A stretch of 64,000 bases of DNA from Entonaema liquescens. Its lineage: Eukaryota > Ascomycota > Sordariomycetes > Xylariales > Xylariaceae. Location: contig CADCSX010000006.1 of NCBI GenBank assembly GCA_902805475.1, forward strand, positions 1,488,001 to 1,552,000. Reading direction: 5' to 3'. Below the pieces are notes generated by a model, which did not search any database, was not told where the DNA came from, and worked only from the letters and a program-made list of their open reading frames with translations. Both the position numbers and the translations under genes were made by a program. Of this stretch, positions 10,065 through 21,847 are shown piece after piece (position 1 is the first letter of the stretch; each line of letters starts with the position of its first letter).

Positions 10065-11925
10065 GCCTGGCGAAAAACCGGTCGCCTCTACGATAGCTTT
10101 GGGAGTTGATGGCGTTATGATCGTATTTTATTAGTTGTGAGCGAGTGCATGATGCGGCGTTTGGTGATAAAAAGTGCTTAGTGGCGCATGGCGGATGATC
10201 TAGACATAAAGGCATTATAGTGTATATACGAGTTTCTTGTACCAATCTGTATATTACACGAGAAGTGGTGGTTCAGAAGAATAGACCACGGAACAAATCA
10301 GACAAGGATGGGAAGAAGAAGAAGAAGAGAGCCATCCACTCCGATCATGTATAAATTTAGCACCAGGCAGTTTGAAAAATCTTGGAAATTCTAAAGATTG
10401 ACAGGCCAAGCCATAGCGGGTTTAGGACAGAACCCAAGACTTCTATTCCCGTGGGTATAGCCGTGTCTTATGATGATAACAAGGTCATAAGTCGTTCCAG
10501 ATGTGCCCTACTCCGCGGCTTGTGGATCGAATCGTGTATTGACGCTATAGCGGCTGCAAGCTTATGCGCAAATACATGAATCTAGAGTCTACCGTACGCC
10601 GAGCACAAGAGCTAAATCAAGTCAGCAGCCCTTCTCATACCCCCGATCTCAACAGAGGACGCAATGTAACATCAGAGAGGTGAGAGAATACTTGTTGAGG
10701 CTATTTGCTGCGCATGTATTACCTACCTTGCAAGACCAAAGGTAAGAGCTAGACCATAGGTTCGACCTATAGGATGACCACGGAGGGATTCCAGAATGCC
10801 GGAAGAAAGCTAGGATTACTATCCGGGGTCGCGTAAGCCATGTATTTTTAGGGTTTACGTCGCATCCGATATGTAAAGTTTAAGCACCTAGTTAGTCTTC
10901 TTGTTATTGCGGGGAAGAAGGGGAAAGAAAAATGAGGAGATTCGCGAAGAACGAGAGCTTTAGATTTAAGGGAGTTGTGTGAGAGTGTGTGTGGTGACTA
11001 TGCGCTCACTTCCCCCTCAATAACCGGCCCAGCATGGTCCAGGCGTGACCGTCTTGAGATCTTCATCTAATAGCCACTGTAGGAAGAAGTACATATCGAG
11101 AACGCCCGATGGGCTTTTGAGGGGAGGGGAAGGGAGAGGAGGACAAATACGATACGGTCGATCCGCTTCGATGCAGACCAGGAAATGAGGAGAGCTGGGA
11201 AAGCGGCAGCTGGGATGTAGCCGTTCCCCACGTTCTCATTCGCTGATGCCCCAGACCGGACCGAGATGCGGTGAGCTCATACGAGGTAGGGCTGAGGTGA
11301 GGCGGTTCAGCCATCGCAGAATTATGCTTCTTCCGGATTTTTTTGGTATTTCTTCTTCATCGTGATTTGCTTTTTCTCCATAGGTCGTGTGGGTCTATCC
11401 AGGCATATTATAGGTATACATTAGGTACCTGGCTTAGGCTTAAACTTCAACGGACTTACACAAATAATACATGATTACATAAAAGGGGGCGAACCACGGT
11501 AGGGGGAAAGCAGGATCTCCCCGTGCGACGGGAGATGAAAGTACAAGCAGCCCCCAGCTTCCTCCCATTCGAGAGAAAGCGAGGAAATCGGAAAGGACTA
11601 ACGGAGTCCTAATTCCCTTTTATGTCAGCCCCCTCCCAAGCCTCCTTGGCTGGCTAGATCTTGTGATTTACTTTTTTTTTTTCTCTCATCTTTTTTTCTA
11701 TTCGGCTCTCTTATTATTATTAAGTACCTCTCTTGGCAATACGGATAGGAGAAGGAAAGTGACGTCGAGGGCCCGTGTTTTATAGATCGATGTATAGATG
11801 TACACACTTATATATAAAGAGGAAGCTCGGCTCCTCGCCTCTCAGTAATACGCGGAATTGATCAAGTTGAACTACCTCATCAAACTAAATTCACCTATAT
11901 AATCACATATTCACACATACTCACA
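10065..11925. other. Intergenic, no gene seen
   Basis: This 1.86 kb follows RPO41 and leads into the small secreted-protein gene. A GAAGAAGAAGAAGAAGAGA purine stretch sits near 10310-10331, and a pyrimidine/T-rich block at 11668-11700 precedes the next gene. Short open frames (10036-10245 and 11063-11314 on minus, 10382-10579 on plus) have no recognisable motif. Confidence 0.55.
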
Positions 11926-12530
11926 ATGTTATTCTCAACCCATTCTCTCCTCTCCGGGACTGCCACACTGCTGGCTTTCTGGTAAGTTATCACTCTACTA
12001 TCTCTGCCCCCTACCTAAACGGTAACATGCATTAACCCAGACATCACAGCAACGTAGCAGTAGCATCTCCCGTAGCAGAAACACCTAGCCCAACTATTCC
12101 CGGGCACTGCTCAACCACAATCGACGATTTCGAGCACACCACTGCTTGGGTCAAGACTCACGAGTGCTATACTTACACCAGAACGATCCAGTCATGTAAG
12201 TTCCTCTTTACCCCCTTAGCATTTTTACAAGTTTATGTACTGATTACATACCTAGCTACCTGCCCGACTCTATCATGCGCATCCAAGCCAACAGATGTAA
12301 TCTGCCCGCTCTACATCAAGGTCTCGAGCGTCACCGTGCCATGCTCTACTGACTGCTGCCCGACGACATCGACGTCGTATGTAGCCAACGGCGCGTGTCC
12401 AACTTGCGACCCTTGCCCTATTCCCACCGAATGGATTACTTATACGACCGGATGTCCTAACACGCCTACTATCACATCCGTCACCATTGAGACTCCGCCA
12501 TGGAATACGCCCGATTCCACTGGGAATTAG
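11926..12530 (+). CDS. Small secreted cysteine-rich protein
   Basis: Exons 11926-11981, 12050-12195 and 12256-12530 (donors GTAAGT and GTAAGT, acceptors CACAG and CCTAG) join in frame to 158 residues. Residues 1-25 or so form a signal peptide (LLSGTATLLAF core, AVA before SP). The mature part has 12 cysteines, including GHC, HEC, a CC pair at TDCC, and a closely spaced GACPTCDPC group, with a Thr/Pro-rich end. There is no transmembrane or anchor signal, so it should be extracellular. I do not recognise a named family. Small size, high cysteine and secretion resemble fungal effectors and some wall proteins, but the sequence gives no function. A TATA-like TATATATAAAG lies about 110 bp upstream (near 11809-11819). 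Confidence 0.78.
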
Positions 12531-12645
12531 TATGCGAGGGAAGATACAAGGGACTGACGGGGACCAAAAAGAAAGAAGGTATCTGTGGCTCTTCGATGTA
12601 GCTTAATTTTTTTTGATCTCTAGACCGCTATGTAAATTTAGCGAT

Positions 12646-13866
12646 TTATCGTACTGTGGCCCCCTTTAAGCTCGGGACTGTGCACACGCCCCCGCTGGCC
12701 GTAGTTAGCTTGCCAATTTCTTCCTTACCCGCCTCCTTAACTAGATGGCCGTCAAATACGACCTCTAGGCTATCCGTCGTAGTGAATCCTGGCTGGAAAG
12801 TCTCCCAAACCTTTTTCTTAGGGTTAAGCACGCCCTCGGGCTCGCCCCTCCATCCGTCAAAGCAGACTCGCTCGCCGGTTTTCGCATCAGGGGGCGGAGT
12901 AACCAGTTCAACAGGTCCCTTGTGGTCATCTACCTCTCCCTCCTTCAGCTTCGGCGACGCGGCCAAGACCATGGCGCATGACTTGATTCCCCGCATCTTG
13001 ACAGGCTTCAGGTTAGCCACTACGACGACCTTGCGGTTCTGCATCTCTTCTAGAGGAATCAGGCCGTTCAAGCCGGAGCAGACGGTTCGGCAGACCTGGC
13101 CTTCGTACTCGGTGGTATCCTCAGTGCCGGGCTTGTCGCCCATGGCAATCGTGGAAACGTAGAGACTGTCGGCTTCTGGGTGCTTGATAGCCTTCAGGAT
13201 GTGACCCACTCGGAGGTCGATTAGATGAGGCGACGGGGGCGTAGTAACGGCGGGAGCCTTTTGCGGTTTGGGGGCCTTCTCCTTTTTCTCTTTCTTGGGC
13301 TTCTCAGTGGCTACACCTACCGCGGCGGCGGCCTTGCTTCCAGCTTCCACAGCTGCGTCCTTGACGGCCTCGGCCGCGGCCTTCGTTCGGTCAACTAGCG
13401 TCGCAGTAGCTCCACCAGCTTCGCCATTACCACCAGCGGCGGCGGCAGCAGCAGCCTTCTCCTTCTTTAGACGCTCCTTCTCGGCCTTGGCGTCGACAGG
13501 CGGCTTGACGTAGAGGACCTCCTCGGGGTCGACCTTGACTTTGTCCGCGTCGTTGACGTTAAGATCAAAGACGCCTGAGTTCTGGACGAAGTCGAGATGC
13601 CGGACGATATGCGGGTGACCCCTTTCACCCGTGCGCTGCTCAGGGGTCCACGACTTGACGGTGGGGGCCAGAGACTCGTAGATAGCGACGTCAGCCTTGG
13701 AGGGCTTGGTGCCGAGAAGCGTAGTTCGGGAAGTCAGATGGGAATTAAGCTTCTCCAAGATCGACGTATCGGACGGAGAGCTCTTAAGCCTCTCAGAAGT
13801 GGTGATCCATTGTTGGACCTCAGTCTCCTCGGTGGAGGTAAGCTTCTGGGAATCAAGAGCGGCCAT
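12646..13866 (-). CDS. ARC1: tRNA aminoacylation cofactor, Arc1/AIMP1-like
   Basis: A single exon of 406 residues. Arc1/AIMP1 binds tRNA and docks cytosolic methionyl- and glutamyl-tRNA synthetases, raising their efficiency. The first ~115 residues look like the helical GST-C-like docking domain. A charged Ala/Lys linker follows (about 130-205, KPKKEKKEKAPKPQK). From about residue 215 comes the EMAP-II/tRNA-binding OB fold: IDLRVGHILKAIKHPEADSL, VCSGLNGLIPLEEMQNR, VVVVANLKPVKMRGIKS, and a C-terminal domain ending GGVCTVPSLKGATVR. The start codon is followed at once by the docking domain. It is divergent from VMA16 across 593 bp. The ORFs antisense to the linker are only complements of the Ala/Lys codons. 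Confidence 0.93.
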   Translation of the reverse strand: MAALDSQKLTSTEETEVQQWITTSERLKSSPSDTSILEKLNSHLTSRTTLLGTKPSKADVAIYESLAPTVKSWTPEQRTGERGHPHIVRHLDFVQNSGVFDLNVNDADKVKVDPEEVLYVKPPVDAKAEKERLKKEKAAAAAAAGGNGEAGGATATLVDRTKAAAEAVKDAAVEAGSKAAAAVGVATEKPKKEKKEKAPKPQKAPAVTTPPSPHLIDLRVGHILKAIKHPEADSLYVSTIAMGDKPGTEDTTEYEGQVCRTVCSGLNGLIPLEEMQNRKVVVVANLKPVKMRGIKSCAMVLAASPKLKEGEVDDHKGPVELVTPPPDAKTGERVCFDGWRGEPEGVLNPKKKVWETFQPGFTTTDSLEVVFDGHLVKEAGKEEIGKLTTASGGVCTVPSLKGATVR

Positions 13867-14459
13867 GGTGAAGGTTCGGAAAGAGATACCTCGTGAAAGA
13901 GGGCGGAAAAGGCGAAGTAGTGACAGCTTGGTGGCTTTGTACCTAGCTGCGACTCAGATTGGGGTCGCAGAGAAATACAATTAGTTAAAGAGGTAGGATT
14001 TTGACGTCAAGTGACAATGGAGGGGTTCGATGAAATTTCTTGAAGCTTTAGAAGTTGAAGTGTGTCCCTCCATTCGAATTGACTCATTTACATAAGGTGG
14101 GGTGGTAATTGATCACGTAAAGTAAACTGTTAATTGAATGAGAAATCACCTTTCTTCTAAATGCATACATGAGTGCCAAGAAGACGGGTGGAAGGTTGGT
14201 TTTTCGGAGCTTAGGTCGGGCCGGGATCCACCTGACTTCCAACCGGACGCTGCCAGGGATGTAACGGGCTGCGCGGCTGCAACCCCAAAGCTCTCCAAGC
14301 TCGCAGGAAAGGGCAGCCTACTAAACGCTGTACTAAACGTCAATCGCGACTTTACCTTTTAACATTTATCAGCTCCCCTGAGCTGTTGCCGACAACCCTC
14401 CATCGACAATCACCCCATAACTATTAAAAACTCACTCATATCCGCCACTTCGACTAAAT
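13867..14459. promoter_or_regulatory. ARC1/VMA16 divergent promoter region
   Basis: 593 bp lie between divergent start codons. A TGACGTCA palindrome occurs within TTTTGACGTCAAGTGAC at about 14000-14016, a classic CRE/ATF-type site by sequence. Whether it acts on either gene is unknown. Confidence 0.5.
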
Positions 14460-15302
14460 ATGGGCGCTTTAACATATGGCGCTGGAGGTCTATCCTCTTT
14501 CTTAACAGTTGTTGGATTGTGTATGTGAAACATTCGCGCTGGGAGAGCGTAAGATTGAAGATGCTGACTTGTTTATAGACATGCTCTTTACCGGTAGTGG
14601 TGAATCCTTTAATGTTCGTTCTCGATAACACGCAATAAATAATTACATCGCATCCTAATTATCATCCAGGTCGGAGCTTTCCTCGAGACGGTATCGCCGT
14701 ATGTATGGGCGGATCTAGGTATTGCGCTTTGCATTGGTCTATCAGTTGTCGGCGCGGCATGGTACGGCACATTCCTCCCAGCTCAAGCAATCATTCTAAT
14801 CGAACATACCACCATTAACAAGTATCTAGGGGTATCTTTATCACGGGTTCTTCCATCCTCGGCGGTGGTGTTAAGGCCCCTCGAATCCGAACCAAGAACT
14901 TAATCTCCATCATCTTCTGCGAAGTCGTCGCCATCTACGGTGTCATCATGGCCATCGTATTCTCTGCGAAAGTCAACTACACGGGCCCTGACGAAGTATT
15001 CGACCCCAACAGTTACTATACCGGTTTCGCCTTGTTTTGGGCTGGTGTGACGGTAGGAGGATGTAACCTAGTTTGCGGTGTTGCTGTTGGTATCAACGGC
15101 AGTGGTGCTGCTCTAGCGGATGCTGCTGATCCTTCCCTGTATGTTTCGACTCTACCCCACCGGTGCGTGTAGCAAGCTAACAGGACCTATCAGTTTCGTC
15201 AAGATTCTCGTCATCGAAATCTTCAGTTCCGTCCTAGGTCTCTTCGGTTTGATCGTCGGTCTCCTCGTATCCAGCAAAGCAAACGATTTTGGCGAAATCT
15301 AA
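14460..15302 (+). CDS. VMA16: V-type proton ATPase proteolipid subunit c''
   Basis: Five exons (14460-14520, 14579-14613, 14670-14761, 14830-15138, 15194-15302) join to 201 residues. Subunit c'' is part of the Vo proton-translocating ring that acidifies vacuoles and endosomes. The sequence reads GLYMLFTGSGESFN, then VGAFLETVSPYVWADLGIALCIGLSVVGAAWGIFITGSSILGGGVKAP across the exon joins. The transmembrane helix FCEVVAIYGVIMAIV carries the glutamate expected to bind protons. The protein ends FVKILVIEIFSSVLGLFGLIVG and a short tail. Exon 2 is only 35 nt; its donor is GTTCGT, and a tempting upstream GT would break the frame. Length matches fungal orthologues. Confidence 0.93.
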
Positions 15303-16475
15303 ATCTCGAATATGTGTTGACGGGATACAGTGTAAGAAGAGATGCATTCACAATCGATCAAGGATTGTTGGCGTTCGGAAAGACGGTTTCAAATTGGGGA
15401 TAGCCACGGGTTTGTCCATTTGTGAACTATTGTATGTACTATTATGACAACCAGGCGTGATCACAGTTCATCCGGGGGCTGCTGGAATAGACCCCTCCTA
15501 CACGAAACCCGGCAAGAAGGTAGAGCCTTGAGTAGACTGAGCCGGCACTTGCCAATTGCCAATCCATATCAGGGTATGCTGGAGTGGAATCAAATCCGGC
15601 TACTGGTTCACTAGAAGCTGTAATAATCTAAAGAGAAGTACTATATACCTACATATAAAATGTTGAGATACGCCCAATATTTATTTAGAGTGCGTTCCCG
15701 TTAAGACTTCATGCGATATGTAACCGAAGGTATTCACCACGTATTTATACATATCTTTATTAACTAGGTAACACCCTTCCTTATTATTCCTACTATTATA
15801 ATTGCCTATACAAGGAGATCTAACTCTAGCCCCTAAGACACCAACATGATAGAGTAATGTCTACCTTAATTACCCCCCAATAAGACATAGAAAGAGGTAT
15901 GTCTTACAACAACAAGCTATTATATAAGGTAGTTTAAAATAGCAAGCTTAGTGATTGCTACACAAACCGTCCTGCCGTGCAACACCATCCGCGCCGACAA
16001 GTAGGCTATTCATGTATGAAGGCGCCAGAAGCACACGAGTAGACCGGGAGAAGGGTCTCGTGAATACTTGGCGTAGGTTTAATTACCGGTCGTCCTCTCT
16101 CTATCCAGGATATTCGGTACCACCATGTAAAAGAATGCTATATTTTCTATATTAGGTACTCGAGTTGTATTTGAGTCAAGCTCATATGCAGGTGATTGGC
16201 GGTCAATAAAAAAAAATCTCTTATTTTCTCCGTACCACCGTGCTGACGAGAGAGATAAGGCTCAAGACTGGAGATCTACCGACGGCATAGAAAGAGAGAC
16301 AGTTCCGACGTATATCCCCTTCGTCCGTTTCAATGAATGAATCCCATATGCAAGATATGGCACCGTAGGAAATAAGCAAGTTTCCCAAGTACTGAAAGTC
16401 TGTATAAGCATACTGACACCACCCAACAGTAGTAGTGTTGACATATCCGCTACATATTGGACAATACGTTATATT
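15303..16475. other. A+T-rich intergenic stretch
   Basis: About 1.2 kb lie between convergent VMA16 and the sugar transporter. From about 15600 to 15960 the sequence is strongly A+T-rich and full of TA steps, unlike the flanking genes. It could be a decayed repeat, but I see no terminal repeats or transposase remnants. Confidence 0.45.
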
Positions 16476-18403
16476 CTAAACAATACGAAACGCTTCGGCG
16501 AGAGGGGAGGTTTCGGTAATGCGTCTCTGCTCGGCCTCGGTAAACGCTTGTGGACGGCCTTGTTGGGTAAGTGTCTTGTCCATGAACACGAATGGGCCCT
16601 TATGGTGTTGGAATATCTCGTCCATGTCCTCTAGTGTTCGAAGAGAGGTCTCTGGATAGAAGAGAAATACGATAGGGAGGTATGACCAACAAAATCCTGC
16701 AAAGACTATTTGGGACGCAACGTTAAATCATGCCATGTTATCCAATAGAGACGAGCCCTTACGAAGGTAGAACCCCCACCCGAGGTTATCCACGCCAACC
16801 TTTGTGAACTGTACTATGGCGAAACCGCTTATCCAGTTCGTCGCTGTAGCGGCAGCAGCTCCTCTGGTCCGCCATCCGAGACTGTTTATTTCGGAATTGT
16901 AGACCCAAGGGACTTTGGCAAAGCTAGTACCATAGCAGAAGTAGTAAAGAAAGAACATAGCAACTGTTACTTTGCCAAGGTCAGACTTTTTTTCAGGGTG
17001 AATACTTGCCTCTCGTAGTGTCATGGATGCAACGAAATAACAAGACCCGGTTGTAATAGAACCGTACATCATAAGTCTATGGAACCGTAAGCATTTATGC
17101 TTGTCGGTAAGGCAGAGAAATGTGCATGCTAGGGGTTTTACCTGCGTCTCCCGATCAGGTCGACTAGTACTAGACATAGAAAAGCGGCGCCTAAGTAGAG
17201 GCTCGAATTTGCTCCGGCCAATAATCTTGCATATGAACTAGAAACTCCTACTGACTCAATCAAGAGAGTGGGAAGGTAGTAGCCCAACGCATTAACGCCA
17301 CTGAACTGTTGCATTAGCTGCGTCCCGCAGCTTCAAAATGTCAGCACCATGACAGATTAGCCCTTTGTATCTGTAAGGCGACTTGCCTCAGCACTAAACG
17401 ACGAACGTTCTGCAGTGGATCTCTACCGAGTATAGCGTCTCTAATAGGCACACGAACCTCGTGCTCTTTGTCGAGAGCATTCTGGATGGAACTAAGATCG
17501 TCCTTTAAGTTCTTATCGTCAAGGTCATGTAATACTCCTCGGAGCTGAGCGAGAGCTCCTCGAGCCTCTTCGAATCTTCCTCGTAGTAATAGCCAACGGG
17601 GTGACTCAACTGTAAGTGATAGGAACATTACTACAACGACCGGAAATACGAGCTGGAAAGCTAAGGGGAACCTCCATTGGAATGCTTCACTATTATCAAA
17701 TAATGCGTAGCTCATCCAGTTTGCTATGCAGAATCCTACCGTGGTGCACAACGAACCTAGCACGACAAGCTTGCCCCTGATGTTAGTAGGCGAGGCCTCC
17801 GCAACGAATACAGGACAAGTTGATGAGGTGATCCCCACTAGACTAAGGGGTCAGCATATACGGTATGGCAAGTAGTTGGCCGGGGCTGTATGCAATGGGG
17901 TAGAATTTTAAGTAGATTCTCGAGCAAATGGGAGGTTTCCAAGTAAGCAAACTTAGAAGAGGACGACACTCGAGTTTCTAGGGGTCAACCTACTGCCAAA
18001 TCCGTTGATGATGCGGCCTACAATCATCTGAGGCAAATGGTAAGCTGCAATCTGCAAGACTACTCCAATAACGTTGACCGCGAGCCCAGCATAGACTGAC
18101 TTCTTCCTCCCCAGCCTATCACCAAGTAAGAATAATGCAAGACAGCCGAAGAAAGCACCGAGCTCATGCAATGGTCAGCATCCGTGATTAGCTATGTCAG
18201 GTGTCACGACCCACTGAGAAGCAACTAGACGTAATACCCGAGATAGCTGGATCCTTGGTTTCTGGGAATGTCTTGACAAAATCTGCCGATATGAGGGCAC
18301 CAGCAAAGATCCCCTGGAATTGGCTGTGAGTTAATCGTTAAGTACGGGGAACGCGGGTGGTAACAACCTGGTCGTAGCCGAAGTGTGCCATTGAGACTGC
18401 CAT
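16476..18403 (-). CDS. MFS sugar transporter with a defective splice donor
   Basis: Seven exons (minus 18403-18368, 18313-18215, 18162-17994, 17837-17371, 17317-17142, 17076-16763, 16696-16476) join in frame to 493 residues. It is a plasma-membrane hexose-type carrier of the major facilitator superfamily. Motifs: FGYDQ|GIFAGALIS, GDRLGRKKSVYAG, VGRIINGFG, PTNIRGKL, ESPRWLLLRGRFEEA, QQFSGVNALGYYLPTL, VPWVYNSEI, GWRTRG, FFYPET-like LFYPETSLRTLEDMD. Between exons 4 and 5 the expected GT donor reads AT (17370-17369), though branch (TGCTGAC) and acceptor (GCAG) are good and the join VALQ|LMQQF fits the family. The first helix is cut short, starting MAVSMAHFGYDQ just after a stop, so an upstream exon may be missing. 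The gene may be inactive or may use a rare AT-AG intron. Substrate unknown. Confidence 0.72.
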
Positions 18404-21400
18404 AGGTTACTCGTTGTATTAACAACATAGCGGTGAACAGTATATACCAGAGTTAGTTAATGTTAAGCAAGCGAGCTGCCACTTTCCGCTTGGTGAAGTC
18501 CAATAAGCCATATTATTGGAACACGGGTATGAGGGTCAACGTAAGACTAGCCGGAGACGATACCCGAAAATTCGATGGAGTACAATTGATAATAAAGTTG
18601 AGAGTGAAGCAGTCACTGTATTCTTGCCGACAAGATACCGTGAGATTCCCCCCTTTTCCGTGCTTTCGAACCGGTCGTCGATAGGACCTTGGTTCCATGT
18701 ATGTCTGAAAGGTCCGTTAGCGATTGCCTTGTATTGTATAGTCACTGTAGCCACCCTAAACCATAATCAGCATCTTGTTCATCCAGCCGTTAACCAACTC
18801 TGATGGTTCTCGATGACATTGAGAGGCATATCCGCGTATTCTATATCCGGATGGCTCAGCGGAATCAAGGGCACGCCTAACCATCATGTAAAATCTTCTC
18901 TTGCTTATACCTAGGCAACTTTGAATGGCGAACAGGGCCCTGGGCGGCTTTTCCGACAGTGAAGCAAATATAGTTCCATCAGGGTCAACCTAGTGGCTCG
19001 TCTTCAGCCACCCCAAGTATGCCGCTGTGACGTGTCCACTATAGTGATATCCTATCGGCTGACTTCAGGGGTTTCCTCACGAGCGACCAAAGGTAGGATT
19101 TTGACAACCATGACTGAGCCCGTTCGGAATCAACATTATCCCGGAAGCCAATAGGTTGGAGATAAATACACCATACGCAGGAGTACGATACGCCATTTAG
19201 TTTCGTTTGATATTTCAAAGTAATCGTATGATGAAACTGGTTAACGGCAGTAAAGTAACCGGACATAGACAGCCGAGCTTCTAATAGGAGCGTACGGGAA
19301 AGCGAGATTGAACTAGCTTAAGGCCGGACATTATAATGTAGTCATGGAAGTTCAATTCGCCGGTCAAGTTCAAATACGCCGTTTACTTTCTAACTCCCAG
19401 CTCTTGACGCCAAGGGGGGTAGCACATATTGTTTGTGACTATCCAGTGAAATTTAACTAGATGAAATCGAGATAAAAACTCACCAAACAAGTAGATATAT
19501 CCATACACCTCGAAGAAATATGAAAAAGGCATCAAGACAATTGTAAGGGTGAGTGTGAAAGATAGTTAAAATAATATCTAGATTTTAGGGGGGAGGAGTC
19601 TTCAGTTAAAAGCTACCCTGTCGGTCTCCCGGCATTGTCGGCTATCAGGGTAGCGGAGTTCGTTATTCCGAATCCCCCAAGGTATAGCGTTCGGCTGTAT
19701 AGAGATATCGCGTCGCGGTTCACGGCGTCAGCGATACCGAATGATACCGGATCTACGGCGATTGGAATTTTAGAGGTTGTTAATGCATAGGAGATAGGAG
19801 GAATAGTTCGGAAGGATTGGGTTCATGAAGAAGTGGGTCGGTTTCGGGGTTTGTGACTACTATGTAGAATACCCGCGTACCTAGAGAGCTACGAGTAGGT
19901 AGCCGCTTCCCGGGCTTTACAAAGCATTACCTAGCATTGATTTACCTAACCTAAGGTACTTACGTTATACATGTAGGTAACATCTATTGGTGTTGGGTTT
20001 ACGTTAAGCTGCAGGAATAAGCTGCAGGCGTAACATAATCTGTGGCACATGTCACAAATCGAGTTAGGCATTTACTTGTTACCTATAACATCCTATTGCT
20101 ATTATTATTACCTGATGTTGACTCTTTCTTCCCGAACTTTCGAGACTTTTTTAAAATGGGTTATTCTTTTAAGTCTACCCCGAATCGATCACTGACGTAT
20201 AGGGGTATATCCAATAGGTAATCATTTGCGATCTGTGTATCTTTACCCTGCATGTAGGACACATGATACTGATTACGAGTCTTCAAATTTGGCTACTTTC
20301 ACATCCCTTTCTATCCCTACGGCATCTGTCATTTGCAGCCACATGCGCGTACCATACCTTTTTACCATGCATTCACGTAATTCAATAGAATTTGGTCACG
20401 TACCAAGGCAATGGGATATGTATGTCAGAATATGACGAACCAATCGACATGTATACTTTAGCATATCCTAGTTAGAACTACTACGCAACGGTCAAGCTTG
20501 TATCTAACATCGAGCTCTCAAACCGGTCTACCTGCCGAGGTCCGTCCGTCATTTTAATCCAAGTCCCGGCATTGGGGTTTGAAAGAGTAGGTCAGACGTG
20601 AACTGGAGATGCATCGCAGATAGGTCACTTGATACATTTAATATTTATGGACTCGGTGTAAACTTGGGTTTTGCGGTTAAGTTGTGTTGATGATACTTTT
20701 CCTTAGCCAGTAAGTTTATATTCCAAAGAACTTAGAACAACCCCCCGCGCCCCGCTGTTACCCGCCGCTACCTAAGGCTCAAATGGATCATATAGCGCTA
20801 ACATCTATAAGTTTACAGGTATATAGGTACCTACTTAATAATTGAGCGGGCAGGTCCTCAGTACTTCCTATGTACAATACAAAAACACAGCCACGGCCTA
20901 GGTACGTATCCGTATACATCTACAGCTGGACTTACTGCATTATTATCCTCAACCCTAAGAATAACCCCAAGGGGTAACTTTTTGCCCTATTCAGCCCTAC
21001 CTCTATATTTGACAAAAACCTTCCATAACATTGGCGTATTTATAATACACTTGACCAGCCTTAATGACGTATTGTTCAAATAAGCTAGTTAGCTTCTGTC
21101 AAGTATGAGTCTTTCTGTAACCACCAATTTCCTATTTGGGGTATCGGTCGTGTTGACCTACCATTAAGAAGATTTTTCTTACTTCTATTCTTACAACCCG
21201 GTAGTAACTAGTCAAATCTGGAAGACGAAGGTGAGGCGTAGGTATAGTGGATAGTTTCCCAATGTTCCATTTGCCCCATAAGGGATAAGGGGGGCTTAAC
21301 CATCTTTAATAACATACGGTCCTTCCCATGTAGTTATTATGCAGCTCTCTGTCTTCGGGCCAGCTATAATACGCTTGTTAGGCCTGCGGAAGTGCCTGAT

Positions 21401-21847
21401 ATGTCTTGAGGTGCCGTGCTTTCAACATCCCGTCAATATCTGGGTATAGGAGCGTCTTGTTGGTTAGGATCAGCGACTAGACCATCAGCATTATTGGTCC
21501 GCATTAGCCCCCGTGGCGGTCAGAAGAAACTCGCTACTACTCATCGATGAAAGAAGTCGACGAGTGGCAGTGTGACATTAGCTACCCAATATCCAGTATT
21601 CACCCCCGGCAAGGTCCAAGGGATTTTATACTAGGTAACGTTTCCGGTTATTGGATCGACTACAGCAGAGGCAAACGTGGTCAGCCTCTCGAGCCTAGGG
21701 TATTGGGTATTTCAACGGGAAGCAGCCGCCTTTACGCGCTCGACTACCAGGCCATATTATCTTAGTTAATGCTTACCCTCGCCTGGACGATAAGAAGTTA
21801 AGTTAGGGGGTATATCTCCATCTTAGCTAGCTCTTCGGATTTGCCAC
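18404..21847. other. Gene-free 3.4 kb between transporter and regulator
   Basis: This interval separates the divergently oriented transporter and Zn2Cys6 gene, so both promoters must lie here. Short open frames (18516-18803, 20226-20435 and 21547-21765 plus; 18536-18754 and 19039-19266 minus) show no family motif. TAGGTACCTA-type motifs occur (20823-20834). The transporter's missing N-terminal exon, if it exists, would be in 18404-18800. Confidence 0.5.

Noticed and set aside
12656..13513. Long plus-strand ORFs across 12.6-13.5 kb
   Set aside because: They are antisense to ARC1 and mirror its Ala/Lys linker codons; ARC1 itself is clearly conserved.
15600..15960. Transposon in the A+T-rich block
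   Set aside because: No terminal repeats, target-site duplication or transposase fragment could be seen.
17369..17370. Transporter donor loss as a RIP mutation
   Set aside because: On the plus strand the change would be C to T before a C, not the CpA context that RIP favours.
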